A DNA stretch of 33,809 nucleotides from positions 1-33,809 of the forward strand of contig JAJRYY010000232.1 in NCBI GenBank assembly GCA_024275565.1, written 5' to 3'. A program made the translations under genes and the position numbers. Below the pieces are notes generated by a model. That model saw only the letters and a list, made by a program, of their open reading frames with translations, ran no database searches and had not been told where the DNA came from. Each line of letters begins with the position of its first letter. Position 1 is the first letter of the stretch. The stretch comes from Planctomycetota bacterium. Lineage in GTDB: Bacteria > Planctomycetota > Phycisphaerae > UBA1845. This document shows positions 16,895 to 24,246 of this stretch, piece by piece.

Positions 16895-17064
16895 CAGACG
16901 TTTTGGAGGATGGCGAGCGCACCAGCAGCCGTGACACCGAGCAAGGCGGTCTGGATAATATCAAAAAACGGGATTTCTCCCGCAGTACAACCGCCCATCT
17001 GCAACATCATTGCTCCACTTGCCAAAGTTACCATGGTACGTGAAAGACGCGCTGCAAACCGCAT
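16894..17064 (-). CDS. Small 56-aa putative lipoprotein or membrane peptide
   Basis: Short gene read on the minus strand. The ATG (17064) has AGGAG six bases upstream. The product begins MRFAARLSRTMVTLASGAMM and has a possible lipobox, LQMGGC, with Cys26. The -3 residue is Met rather than the usual Leu. The presumed mature part is about 31 residues with a hydrophobic, Gly/Ala-rich stretch (IIQTALLGVTAAGALAIL) and a short polar tail. I do not recognise a family. The strong ribosome site, export-type N-terminus and tidy length make it credible. The ribosome site overlaps the stop of the candidate upstream frame, as in an operon. Possible roles are an envelope peptide or an accessory membrane subunit, but nothing fixes this. 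Confidence 0.6.
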   Translation of the reverse strand: MRFAARLSRTMVTLASGAMMLQMGGCTAGEIPFFDIIQTALLGVTAAGALAILQNV

Positions 17065-17070
17065 AACACT

Positions 17071-17075
17071 CTCCT
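17071..17075 (-). promoter_or_regulatory. Ribosome binding site of small lipoprotein gene
   Basis: AGGAG on the minus strand, six bases before the ATG at 17064. It overlaps the TAG stop of the upstream candidate frame. Confidence 0.6.
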
Positions 17076-17389
17076 AGCCATCCGTAGCCGGATCATGCAG
17101 GTGCGTCCCATAAGCTGCCTGCAGCCCTACTACCATATGTGGTGAACCCGTTCCCAGGTGCGACCGTAAGTATTCGGTTACCAGATGGCGAAGTTTATCC
17201 GGCGCGGGGCGATCGTCAAACCCCTCCCCACGGGATCGTCCAACATCGCTGAATCTGGTGAATTCCCCGGCCAGCAGATGATGAGGGATTCATTCGGAAA
17301 TAGCGGTCTATGAAGCGTTTTGGTGTTTTTATCCGGTCATCAAGATAAACCAGTCGGCCGATAACCCTTGACACCGCATCAGGATACAA
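17074..17389 (-). pseudogene. Candidate frameshifted gene, function unknown
   Basis: Two overlapping minus-strand frames each look protein-like. The first, from about 17389 (TTG) or 17374 (GTG), reads SRVIGRLVYLDDRIKTPKRF and then IDRYFRMN. The second, one base out of phase, reads LLAGEFTRFSDVGRSRGEGF, later LRHLVTEYLRSHLG, and ends at TAG 17074-17076. Removing one base from the CCC run (plus-strand GGG at 17285-17287) joins them as FRMNPHHLLAGEF, giving about 104 aa. Its stop overlaps the ribosome site of the small lipoprotein gene. There is no ATG start with a clear ribosome site and no recognised family. The coding claim rests on sequence character and position only and may be chance. Confidence 0.3.
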
Positions 17390-17558
17390 TTACGCCAGAC
17401 CATTCAGCATCGACGGTCGGTGCCGGGGCAGTGGCGACCGGTAAGTATCAAGAGACGGTTTTGCGCGTGCCGATAAGAAGGTCCGATAGTGACGAAGATA
17501 ACGTCAGTACCGGTGTGTTATTTTCTAGACAATATCGCATAAGTGATTGCAAGAGCAT
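17390..17558. other. Gap before the exopolysaccharide operon
   Basis: This stretch separates the minus-strand genes from the first plus-strand polysaccharide gene and should hold the operon promoter. I could not identify a convincing -35/-10 pair, sigma-54 site or terminator. AAGAG three bases before the ATG at 17559 is a weak, close ribosome site. Confidence 0.4.
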
Positions 17559-19598
17559 ATGTTACGACAATATCGAGTCCGATGGCGATCTGCCGGCATT
17601 CTCTGCCTGATCCTGACCTTTTCGGGCGGTTGCAACTCAATTTTGAACGGTTGGCTGACACCGATTGAGCTTGGGCAGTACTATCGGGATGGGGGTACGA
17701 CGGAAATACGTGGTTCCCTGAGCATCCAGGATTCTCCTCGTGATATTCGCGGTTCGGGCGATCCACTTCCCAAGGATCTCATCCCCTCGACGGCTGTGTA
17801 TCGCATCGGGAAGGGGGATGTGATAAATGTGTTCATTTTTGAGCTTCGGTCGCGAGGAGTTGAGTCTGCGCAGCAGGGAATAGTGGATAATCAGGGCAAT
17901 ATTAACCTTCCGGTTGTGGGATGGGTGCAGGTTCTGGGTTTCACCGCGCGTGAGCTTGAGGATGAGCTTCGTCAGGTGCTGGCTGATCGTGACATTATTT
18001 ATAATGCAGACGTTCTGGTGCAATTTGGCGCCAAACGGGGCGAGACGTATACGATTTTCGGGAATGAGTCTCTGGCTGTCCGAATCAATCGTGGACCGGG
18101 TGTTTTCCCTATTCCTCGGGCAGATTTCCGAATTATCGATGCTATGGCGATCGCCGGTGGGTTGTCGGAGCTGGTGAGTGATATTTACATTTTCCGGGAG
18201 GACAAGCCGCCTGTTGAACCTCCTCCATCGAGGCGGAATCATGGATCGCATCATGATTCTGACATGAATCCGGAGGACCGGACTCAGGAGGGCGGGACTC
18301 AGGGGAGTCGGACTCGAGAGGGTAGGAATCCGGGCGATGCGGGCCACATGCCCATGAAGCCGGAGAAGGATGAGAAGGATGAGAAGGATGAGCTTGTTCC
18401 TGCTCCCCCTACGTCTTCCGTTCACTTTAGTGATGGATTTACCTCTGCCGGGAGGCGATCCTCTGCGATGGGGTTCGCTCAGCAGGATGGTGGGGGTCGT
18501 GGCCACGCTTCAGGGAAAGACCATGCCTCAGGGAAAGACCATGCAGCAGGGAAGGAGGGAAGCGCTCAGGGAACAGGGGCTTCCTCGCCCGGAGGATCAG
18601 AACAGCCTGATGAGCATGCAAATCCCATAGTGAACCCCTCTCAGCCAGCGGATGTGCAGGAAATAATGGACCTGATGTTCCCTGAGGGAGAAGGCGACCC
18701 GGTGCCTCCAGTTGCTGGTCAGGTGGATGGTCTGGGCCAGGTGGGCGAACAGGGTCATGTGGATGGGTTGGGCCAGGTGGATGAGCAGGGTCAGTCCGGA
18801 CAGGTCGGCCAGAAGGGTATGCAGGCCGAGAAGGGGCATCAGGGTCATCAGGGTATGCATTCAGAACCGGCTGACCGGCCGTTGCAGGCTGAGCGGTCGA
18901 CGGAATCTGCTGGGGTTCAGACGGATCAGCCTCGATCTCCGACGCAGTGGATCTGGTTGAATGACAAGTATATTGAAGTGACAGCCGAAGATGCTCAGCG
19001 GCTTGAGGTGCCTCCGCCTCCACCGCTTGACGGTGATGAGATTGCCCCGAGTATTGACTGGGAGGCTGTGGCTGGGGCTTATGAGGATATTCGGGTACTG
19101 CGGATACCTGCACAGGCATTGCGGGAGGGTGATCGGCGTTACAACGTTGTGGTTCGTCCTGGCGATATTATTCGGCTGTATAGTGGAAATATTGGATTTT
19201 TCTATGTGACCGGTCATGTACGCCGTCCAGGCGTGTATGCGTTCCGGAGCGGTGCCTCGATCACGCTTAAGACAGCGATCGCTGGAGCGGCTGGTCTTGG
19301 CGCACTGGGCTGGCCTGACCGTGTTACGATTTATCGTCGAATTGGTGAGCGTGAGCAGATGATTCAGGTTAATCTTGATCGGATCTATGCTGGAAAGGAT
19401 CCTGATTTCTACCTGAAGCGTGATGATATTATCAATGTTGGTACTCATCCGTTTGCGCCGTTCCTGTTGCAGATACGGAATTTCACGATTCCTCAGATGG
19501 GTGGATCGATTTCGTATTTTTATCGCTACAGTCGCCAGGAGACGTTTTTCAAGACAGAAAACCTGAATCAACCGAACACGCCAAACCTGTTCCCGTAG
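17559..19598 (+). CDS. Polysaccharide export outer-membrane protein (OPX/Wza-like) with long insert
   Basis: About 679 aa. The N-terminus has a lipoprotein signal (AGILCLILTFSGGC, lipid Cys25). A polysaccharide-export domain follows at about 80-155 (YRIGKGDVINVFIFELR, VDNQGNINLPVVGWVQVLGF). A first SLBB-like region follows at about 160-210 (YTIFGNESLAVRINRGPGVF...IIDAMAIAGG). Residues about 216-463 form a long hydrophilic low-complexity insert. The fold resumes at WIWLNDKYIEV and ends with a second SLBB-type region (about 540-640: VVVRPGDIIRLYSGNIGFFYVTGHVRRPGVYAF). The family forms the outer-membrane exit channel for exopolysaccharide with a Wzc-type partner, which is encoded two genes downstream. 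The usual length is 350-400 aa, so the insert explains the excess. The stop (TAG) overlaps the next gene's ribosome site. Confidence 0.88.
   Translation: MLRQYRVRWRSAGILCLILTFSGGCNSILNGWLTPIELGQYYRDGGTTEIRGSLSIQDSPRDIRGSGDPLPKDLIPSTAVYRIGKGDVINVFIFELRSRGVESAQQGIVDNQGNINLPVVGWVQVLGFTARELEDELRQVLADRDIIYNADVLVQFGAKRGETYTIFGNESLAVRINRGPGVFPIPRADFRIIDAMAIAGGLSELVSDIYIFREDKPPVEPPPSRRNHGSHHDSDMNPEDRTQEGGTQGSRTREGRNPGDAGHMPMKPEKDEKDEKDELVPAPPTSSVHFSDGFTSAGRRSSAMGFAQQDGGGRGHASGKDHASGKDHAAGKEGSAQGTGASSPGGSEQPDEHANPIVNPSQPADVQEIMDLMFPEGEGDPVPPVAGQVDGLGQVGEQGHVDGLGQVDEQGQSGQVGQKGMQAEKGHQGHQGMHSEPADRPLQAERSTESAGVQTDQPRSPTQWIWLNDKYIEVTAEDAQRLEVPPPPPLDGDEIAPSIDWEAVAGAYEDIRVLRIPAQALREGDRRYNVVVRPGDIIRLYSGNIGFFYVTGHVRRPGVYAFRSGASITLKTAIAGAAGLGALGWPDRVTIYRRIGEREQMIQVNLDRIYAGKDPDFYLKRDDIINVGTHPFAPFLLQIRNFTIPQMGGSISYFYRYSRQETFFKTENLNQPNTPNLFP
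18205..18945 (+). repeat. Low-complexity, repeat-rich insert inside the OPX gene
   Basis: This segment codes for a Gly/Gln/His/Asp/Glu-rich stretch made of short degenerate repeats: EKDEKDEKDE, then GHASGKDHASGKDHAAGKE, then several turns of GLGQVDEQG-like units and KGHQGHQGM. The DNA is correspondingly repetitive, with repeated GATGAGAAG, GGGAAAGACCATGC and GGGCCAGGTGG. The length probably varies between strains by slippage. Confidence 0.75.
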
Positions 19599-19606
19599 GA
19601 TGCCTT

Positions 19607-20665
19607 ATGACGACGTCTATGTCTGCTAATTCAGGAGCTTCGCCATCTGCGTCCGGGCAGGATCTGGGTGATTGTCCATCCCTGCTGGAGATCTGGGGGA
19701 AGCAGGCGTTTTTACAGGTTGTTGTTCTGGGTGGTTTGCTTCTGATCACGTTCTGGAACCCGATCCGGATGAATCTCGTGGATCGCTGGATCCACGACCC
19801 GGACTGGTCGCATGGCTGGCTGGTGCCGTTGTTCAGTTTGTATTTTCTGCATACACACCGTGGTCGATTTTTGAGTGCCGAGCGTCAGACGAATTACTGG
19901 GGTCTTGTGGTGATGCTGTTTTTTATCGGTGCGTATATATCGAGTTATCTGCTGTATCCGATCAATTTCATTCGCCCGTATTATTTTCTTGGAACGTCGA
20001 TGGGTGCAGTGCTGTTTATCGGTGGGTGGCGTGTTTTTCGTTTTGCGTGGTTCCCAATTTTCTTTCTGGTTTTTGCGATACCGATCCCAGAGAACGTTTA
20101 TGTTCAGATGACGATGCCTTTGAGGCAGCTGGCGTCTATGGTTGGTGGGTCTCTTCTGCCGTTGATCTTGCCTGGTCTTCACGCAGAGGTTCAGGGCGTT
20201 GTGATTGAGTACAGCTATCGTGGTGGTCTTCCTGGTGTATTGAACGTTGAGCAGGCTTGTAGCGGTATGCGGTTGATGATGGCGTTTGTGACGCTTGGCG
20301 TTGCGATGGCTTATCTTGGTAACCGGCCTCTGTGGCAGCGACTTGTGATGGTTCTAAGTTGTGTGCCGATTGCTGTTTTTTGCAATGTTATTCGTGTGAC
20401 GATCACGGGCGTCCTGCATATTATGAAGGACGAACCGCTTGGTGAAGCGTGGAATTTCGATGCATTGTCGCGTGGGACGCCCCATGCTCTTCTGGGTATA
20501 TTGATGCTGCCGATCGCGTTCGGTCTTTTTGCGCTGGTTGGCTGGGTGCTGTCCAATTTATATGTTGAGTCGTCTGTATCTGTTGAGGCCGATCTGAGTT
20601 CCGTGGCCGATTTGTCAGTTGAGGAATTATCCGAGCGATCTGGGGCGAAGGACCAACCGTCATGA
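19607..20665 (+). CDS. xrt: Exosortase (EpsH/Xrt family)
   Basis: A 352-aa polytopic inner-membrane protein with about eight hydrophobic segments after a Ser/Ala-rich N-terminus. It carries the three exosortase active-site motifs: Cys218 in EQACSGMR, Arg263 in NVIRVTITGVL and His293 in TPHALLGI. Exosortases are cysteine transpeptidase-like enzymes that recognise C-terminal sorting tails (PEP-CTERM or variants) on exported proteins, cleave them and hand them to the surface. They are commonly encoded within exopolysaccharide clusters. AGGA lies six bases before the ATG, overlapping the end of the OPX gene, and the stop overlaps the next start (ATGA). No recognisable sorting tail was found on proteins in this window, so substrates must be encoded elsewhere or use an unfamiliar tail. 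The subtype cannot be decided by eye. Confidence 0.92.
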   Translation: MTTSMSANSGASPSASGQDLGDCPSLLEIWGKQAFLQVVVLGGLLLITFWNPIRMNLVDRWIHDPDWSHGWLVPLFSLYFLHTHRGRFLSAERQTNYWGLVVMLFFIGAYISSYLLYPINFIRPYYFLGTSMGAVLFIGGWRVFRFAWFPIFFLVFAIPIPENVYVQMTMPLRQLASMVGGSLLPLILPGLHAEVQGVVIEYSYRGGLPGVLNVEQACSGMRLMMAFVTLGVAMAYLGNRPLWQRLVMVLSCVPIAVFCNVIRVTITGVLHIMKDEPLGEAWNFDALSRGTPHALLGILMLPIAFGLFALVGWVLSNLYVESSVSVEADLSSVADLSVEELSERSGAKDQPS

Positions 20666-22923
20666 CCACATTACCGACCACCGTTCGCGAACGGATTGAT
20701 CTTCCATCTCCACCTCCGACAGCGTCCGCCTCCGGACCTGGTGATGCGAGTGTGTCGTTTCAGGATATCATGTCGATTGTCAAACGGCGGATGTTTCTGA
20801 TTACGTTTTTGTTTTTGTTTTTCAGTTCTTTGGCGGTAGGTGGATGGCTTGCTGCCTATTTTTATGCTCCTTTGTACCCTGGTGAGGCGTTTGTGAAGTG
20901 TGTATCCAATCAGCCGAAGGGTACAACGATTTATGATCGCGAGTTGAGTGAGCGTGAGTTTGAGCGTTTTATCATGACTCAGGCGTTGTTCGCGAAGAGT
21001 CCGGATGTTTTGTTCGCAGTGCTTCAATCGGCAGAAGTTCGCGCTACGGAGTGGTATAAGAATACGCCTGGTGATCGTCGTGAGATTGAGATTTTTGATC
21101 TCGTGCAGGCTGCTCCGCAACGTGGTACGAATCTATTGAAGATATCTGTTGAGACGAGTTCTCCTGCTGATCCGCACGTTATCGCGAACCAGGTTGTGCG
21201 TCATTATCTACAACGTGTGAAGGAACATAATACTGACGAATTTCGCCATGAGCGTGAAGTGTATCAGAAGGAGATTGAGGCGGTTCAGGGCCAGATTGTT
21301 GACCGTCAGGAACAGCTCGGGAATGTTCAGACGAAGTTGCCACCGGGGTGGGTGAGTGGTGCGGGGAATACGTCGGCGGACGAGTATCGTGAGATATTGT
21401 CTGTTGTGACGCAGTATGAGCAGATGACGCTGGAGCTTGAAGGGTTGCACAAGATGTACACGAATCCTTCCCGTCCTGCACTGTCGCCCGAGGATACACA
21501 GCTTGTGGATATGGATCCCAAGGTTGCGACGCTTTCGAATCAGTATTTTCAGCTTGCCCAGAATCTCAAGGTGATGAAAAAGCAGCTTGGTGCTCGACAT
21601 CGGAGTGTTGGTCAGGCTGAGGATTTTCTTCAGGTTGTGAATGAGCAACTTGAGAAGGAGCGTGAGAGCAAGCTCGCTCAAATATTGGCCTATCGTCAGC
21701 AGCAGGTTGAGACGGCGTTTAACAATATGCAGTATGCCTTGATTCTGGCGAAAGAGCAGCTTGCCGATAGTGAAGCGAAGATGGCTGACATGGATCAGGT
21801 TGCGTCTCAGTATCTGACGCTGCAGGAAGATATTGATGTTTTGAAGGAGAATCGCGAAGTGCTTGGCGGTCATCTCCGTGAGCTGGATCGTATTATTCAG
21901 GAGCGTACTGCTGTGCGTATCGAAGTACAGCAGACCGCCATCGAACCGCTCCAGCGCAGTTTTCCACAGAAGTTTTTGATTCCTGCCGGTGTTGCGCTGT
22001 CGATGGTGTTTGCGGTTGGTATCGCGTTGCTGCTTGAGCTGATTGATACGTCTCTGCGGACGCCGCAGGATGTCGTTCGTTATCTGCGGATACCGCTTCT
22101 GGGTGCGATACCAGATGCTGATGATGAGGAAGTTGATATCGATCCGATTGAGATGGCAGTTCGGGACGCTCCGCATTCGATGTTCGCGGAAGTGTTTCGT
22201 TCCATCAGGACGAATCTTCAGTTTGCTGCACCTGCTGACCGTCAGCGTACGGTTGTGATTACGAGTCCTCGTCCTGAGGATGGCAAGACGACAGTTGCGT
22301 GCAATCTTGCGATGATGGTTGCTCAGGGTGGACGTCGCGTGTTGCTGGTGGATGCGAATTTCCGTCGTCCGGCGATCCATCGTTTCTTCGAGTCTCAATC
22401 TTCCCGTGGGCTGAGCAATATTCTTGTGGGCGATGGGAAGTTGTCCGAGTTGGCTGTGACCACGAATGTCACGAATCTTGAAATCCTGGGTGCAGGTCCG
22501 TTGCAGCCGAACCCTGCGGAGTTGCTTGGAAGTGAACAGATGGTTGCTTTCCTGGCCGAGGCTTCTGAGATGTACGATCAGGTGATCTTCGACTGTCCGC
22601 CTGTGTTGCTTGCGTCAGACGCATGTGTTCTCGCATCGAAGACGGATGGTGTCATTCTTGTGTGTCGTGCTAAGACGAATTCTCGCGGAATTGGCAGCCG
22701 TGCCGCTCAGTTGCTGACGCGGATGGATGCTCATGTGTTCGGTGCGGTGCTGAATGCTGTGCAGACGCGACGCGGTGGATACTTCCGCGAACAGTTGAAG
22801 ACCTTCTATGACTACAGTGCCGATGAGAAAGATACCTATCAGGCGTACCGGGCTGAGTTGCCCGCTGGTGAGGATATATCCGAAAGGTCTGACGGTGATG
22901 GTAGTGGTGGGGGTGTGGCGTGA
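20662..22923 (+). CDS. Wzc/GumC-like chain-length regulator with BY-kinase domain
   Basis: A 753-aa fusion of a Wzz-type polysaccharide co-polymerase and a bacterial tyrosine kinase, acting in the inner membrane with the OPX channel. Transmembrane helix 1 is at about residues 48-72. A periplasmic domain with long coiled-coil helices rich in Glu/Gln (about 170-425) follows, and helix 2 is at about 437-460. The cytoplasmic kinase has Walker A SPRPEDGKTT (535-544), Walker A' RVLLVDANFRRP (Asp564) and Walker B VIFDCPP (Asp644). A C-terminal tyrosine cluster (Tyr707, 716, 718, 726 and 729) is the usual autophosphorylation site. The ATG overlaps the exosortase stop by four bases. It ends in a Gly/Asp-rich tail. 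All expected catalytic motifs are present, so it is probably active. Confidence 0.93.
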   Translation: MTTLPTTVRERIDLPSPPPTASASGPGDASVSFQDIMSIVKRRMFLITFLFLFFSSLAVGGWLAAYFYAPLYPGEAFVKCVSNQPKGTTIYDRELSEREFERFIMTQALFAKSPDVLFAVLQSAEVRATEWYKNTPGDRREIEIFDLVQAAPQRGTNLLKISVETSSPADPHVIANQVVRHYLQRVKEHNTDEFRHEREVYQKEIEAVQGQIVDRQEQLGNVQTKLPPGWVSGAGNTSADEYREILSVVTQYEQMTLELEGLHKMYTNPSRPALSPEDTQLVDMDPKVATLSNQYFQLAQNLKVMKKQLGARHRSVGQAEDFLQVVNEQLEKERESKLAQILAYRQQQVETAFNNMQYALILAKEQLADSEAKMADMDQVASQYLTLQEDIDVLKENREVLGGHLRELDRIIQERTAVRIEVQQTAIEPLQRSFPQKFLIPAGVALSMVFAVGIALLLELIDTSLRTPQDVVRYLRIPLLGAIPDADDEEVDIDPIEMAVRDAPHSMFAEVFRSIRTNLQFAAPADRQRTVVITSPRPEDGKTTVACNLAMMVAQGGRRVLLVDANFRRPAIHRFFESQSSRGLSNILVGDGKLSELAVTTNVTNLEILGAGPLQPNPAELLGSEQMVAFLAEASEMYDQVIFDCPPVLLASDACVLASKTDGVILVCRAKTNSRGIGSRAAQLLTRMDAHVFGAVLNAVQTRRGGYFREQLKTFYDYSADEKDTYQAYRAELPAGEDISERSDGDGSGGGVA

Positions 22924-23030
22924 GTCGCCCGTCTGATACTGCTGCGTTTTGTGGTGTATCCCCTGAAGCGGGTGCATTGTCCCGGGTGACTGGTGCGGTT
23001 GTGTCTTTGACCGGCTTGATGGGGGGGTGA
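22920..23030 (+). CDS. Possible 36-aa coupled small ORF
   Basis: A GTG-started frame overlaps the wzc-like stop as GTGA and ends in TGA one base before the next gene's ATG (TGAgATG). It would code for SRPSDTAAFCGVSPEAGALS followed by RVTGAVVSLTGLMGG. Nothing resembles a known family. The exact fit between two genes in an operon full of overlaps is the only support; it may simply be spacer sequence. Confidence 0.25.
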   Translation: MSRPSDTAAFCGVSPEAGALSRVTGAVVSLTGLMGG

Positions 23031-23031
23031 G

Positions 23032-24231
23032 ATGGCTCCTGTGCTGGTGGCGATCTTGTTCCTGTTTGTCATACCTTTCTTGATGAGCAGAGGGTTTTCG
23101 GGGATTTTTCGTGTCTCGGTCGTGATGGTTATCGGGATTAAGCTGATTCTGATCCTGATGTTTCATGCGCAGACGGTGAAAACATACGGTATACCGATCC
23201 AGCTTGATGCCTCCGTAGATGCCAAGAAATATTACGATTTTGGGGAAGCATTTTCGCAATATCACTTGTGGGAGATCTCACCGAGCGATCTGATTCGTGA
23301 GCGGGGTGGGAAGTCGCACCTTGGTTATCCGTACCTCAATACGCTTGCATTTCAGTTTTGCCCTGACCACCCGATCCTGTTTCTGCGGATCATGAAGCTG
23401 TTGTTTTTTCATGTTGCTCTGGGGATGCTTGCCGTGACGTGGCGTGACAAGCTGGGTGAGCGTCTGGCGTATGTGGGCTATATGATCCTCGGTGTGGTGA
23501 TGTATCAGTTTTTGTATTATCACTTCCGAAATTTGAAGGATGATGTGATTCTGTCGCTGTTTATGGCGGTGATGGCGCTTGCTGACCGGACGCTGGGTGC
23601 GGGTGGGATTGAGAAGAACAGCGGTACCCATCAGCAGGCGGTTCTGAGGTGGTTGGCGATCGGACTCTTTCTGTGGTTTATCTGGACCATACGGTTGTAT
23701 CTTACGGCGATCATACTATGTGCTTTCGGGGCGAATCTTGTCACGGGGCGAAACATCAAGCTTATTTATCGGGCGCTGCTGATGGGTGTGATTGGTGTCG
23801 GGTTCCTTGTGATGACGGGGGCTGAGGGGTGGCGGATGGTGGAGATGCGCGGCGGGGCGGGTGCGGTGACGGGGGCTGCCGGGAACCTCTATGGACTGTT
23901 CAAAGTGTTTGTCTCTCCCCTTCCCTGGCAGCATGGGAACTGGTTTCTCGCGATACCGCATACGTTTTATCTGCTTGGGTTACCTATCGTGGCGTGGGCG
24001 TTTTTCAGTAATTTACGGAACAATCTGGACTGGAAGGTGTACGTCGTCATCGTGGTCGCGCTGGTCGTTGGGGCACTGATGGAAGACTTCGAGCCGCGGA
24101 AACGCTATGTGATGTACCCCATTTTTCTGAGCTGGGTTCTGACCGCGCTCGCCAAACGCCGTGAGGCAGCGTCGACCGAGGTGTTTGATCCAAATGCTTA
24201 TTTTGCCCAGGCCAGAAATATTTATGCGTGA
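23032..24231 (+). CDS. Polytopic membrane protein, possible polysaccharide polymerase (Wzy-like)
   Basis: A 399-aa integral membrane protein with about nine to ten hydrophobic segments, for example LVAILFLFVIPFLM at the start, VVMVIGIKLILILMF, LLFFHVALGMLAVTW, VGYMILGVVMYQFLYY and VYVVIVVALVVGALM. A larger extracytoplasmic loop (about residues 50-115) contains DAKKYYDFGEAF and LGYPYLNT. The motif HFRNLKDDVILSLFMAV resembles conserved segments of membrane polymerases or GT-C type glycosyltransferases. It sits between the Wzc-like and Wzx-like genes, where a repeat-unit polymerase would be expected and is otherwise missing. No family is certain. A lipid-linked sugar transferase is the alternative. 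A GGGGTGAG sequence directly precedes the ATG. Confidence 0.55.
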   Translation: MAPVLVAILFLFVIPFLMSRGFSGIFRVSVVMVIGIKLILILMFHAQTVKTYGIPIQLDASVDAKKYYDFGEAFSQYHLWEISPSDLIRERGGKSHLGYPYLNTLAFQFCPDHPILFLRIMKLLFFHVALGMLAVTWRDKLGERLAYVGYMILGVVMYQFLYYHFRNLKDDVILSLFMAVMALADRTLGAGGIEKNSGTHQQAVLRWLAIGLFLWFIWTIRLYLTAIILCAFGANLVTGRNIKLIYRALLMGVIGVGFLVMTGAEGWRMVEMRGGAGAVTGAAGNLYGLFKVFVSPLPWQHGNWFLAIPHTFYLLGLPIVAWAFFSNLRNNLDWKVYVVIVVALVVGALMEDFEPRKRYVMYPIFLSWVLTALAKRREAASTEVFDPNAYFAQARNIYA

Positions 24232-24246
24232 TCCGGGTGGTCCGTC

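Noticed and set aside
17368-17390. TTGACA followed by TACAAT as a promoter for the polysaccharide operon
   Set aside because: The spacer is only 11 bases, far from the usual 16-18, so it is not a credible sigma-70 promoter.
21208-22398. Minus-strand frame of about 396 codons
   Set aside because: It is antisense to the Wzc-like kinase gene; its Arg/His/Leu-rich translation is typical of shadow frames.
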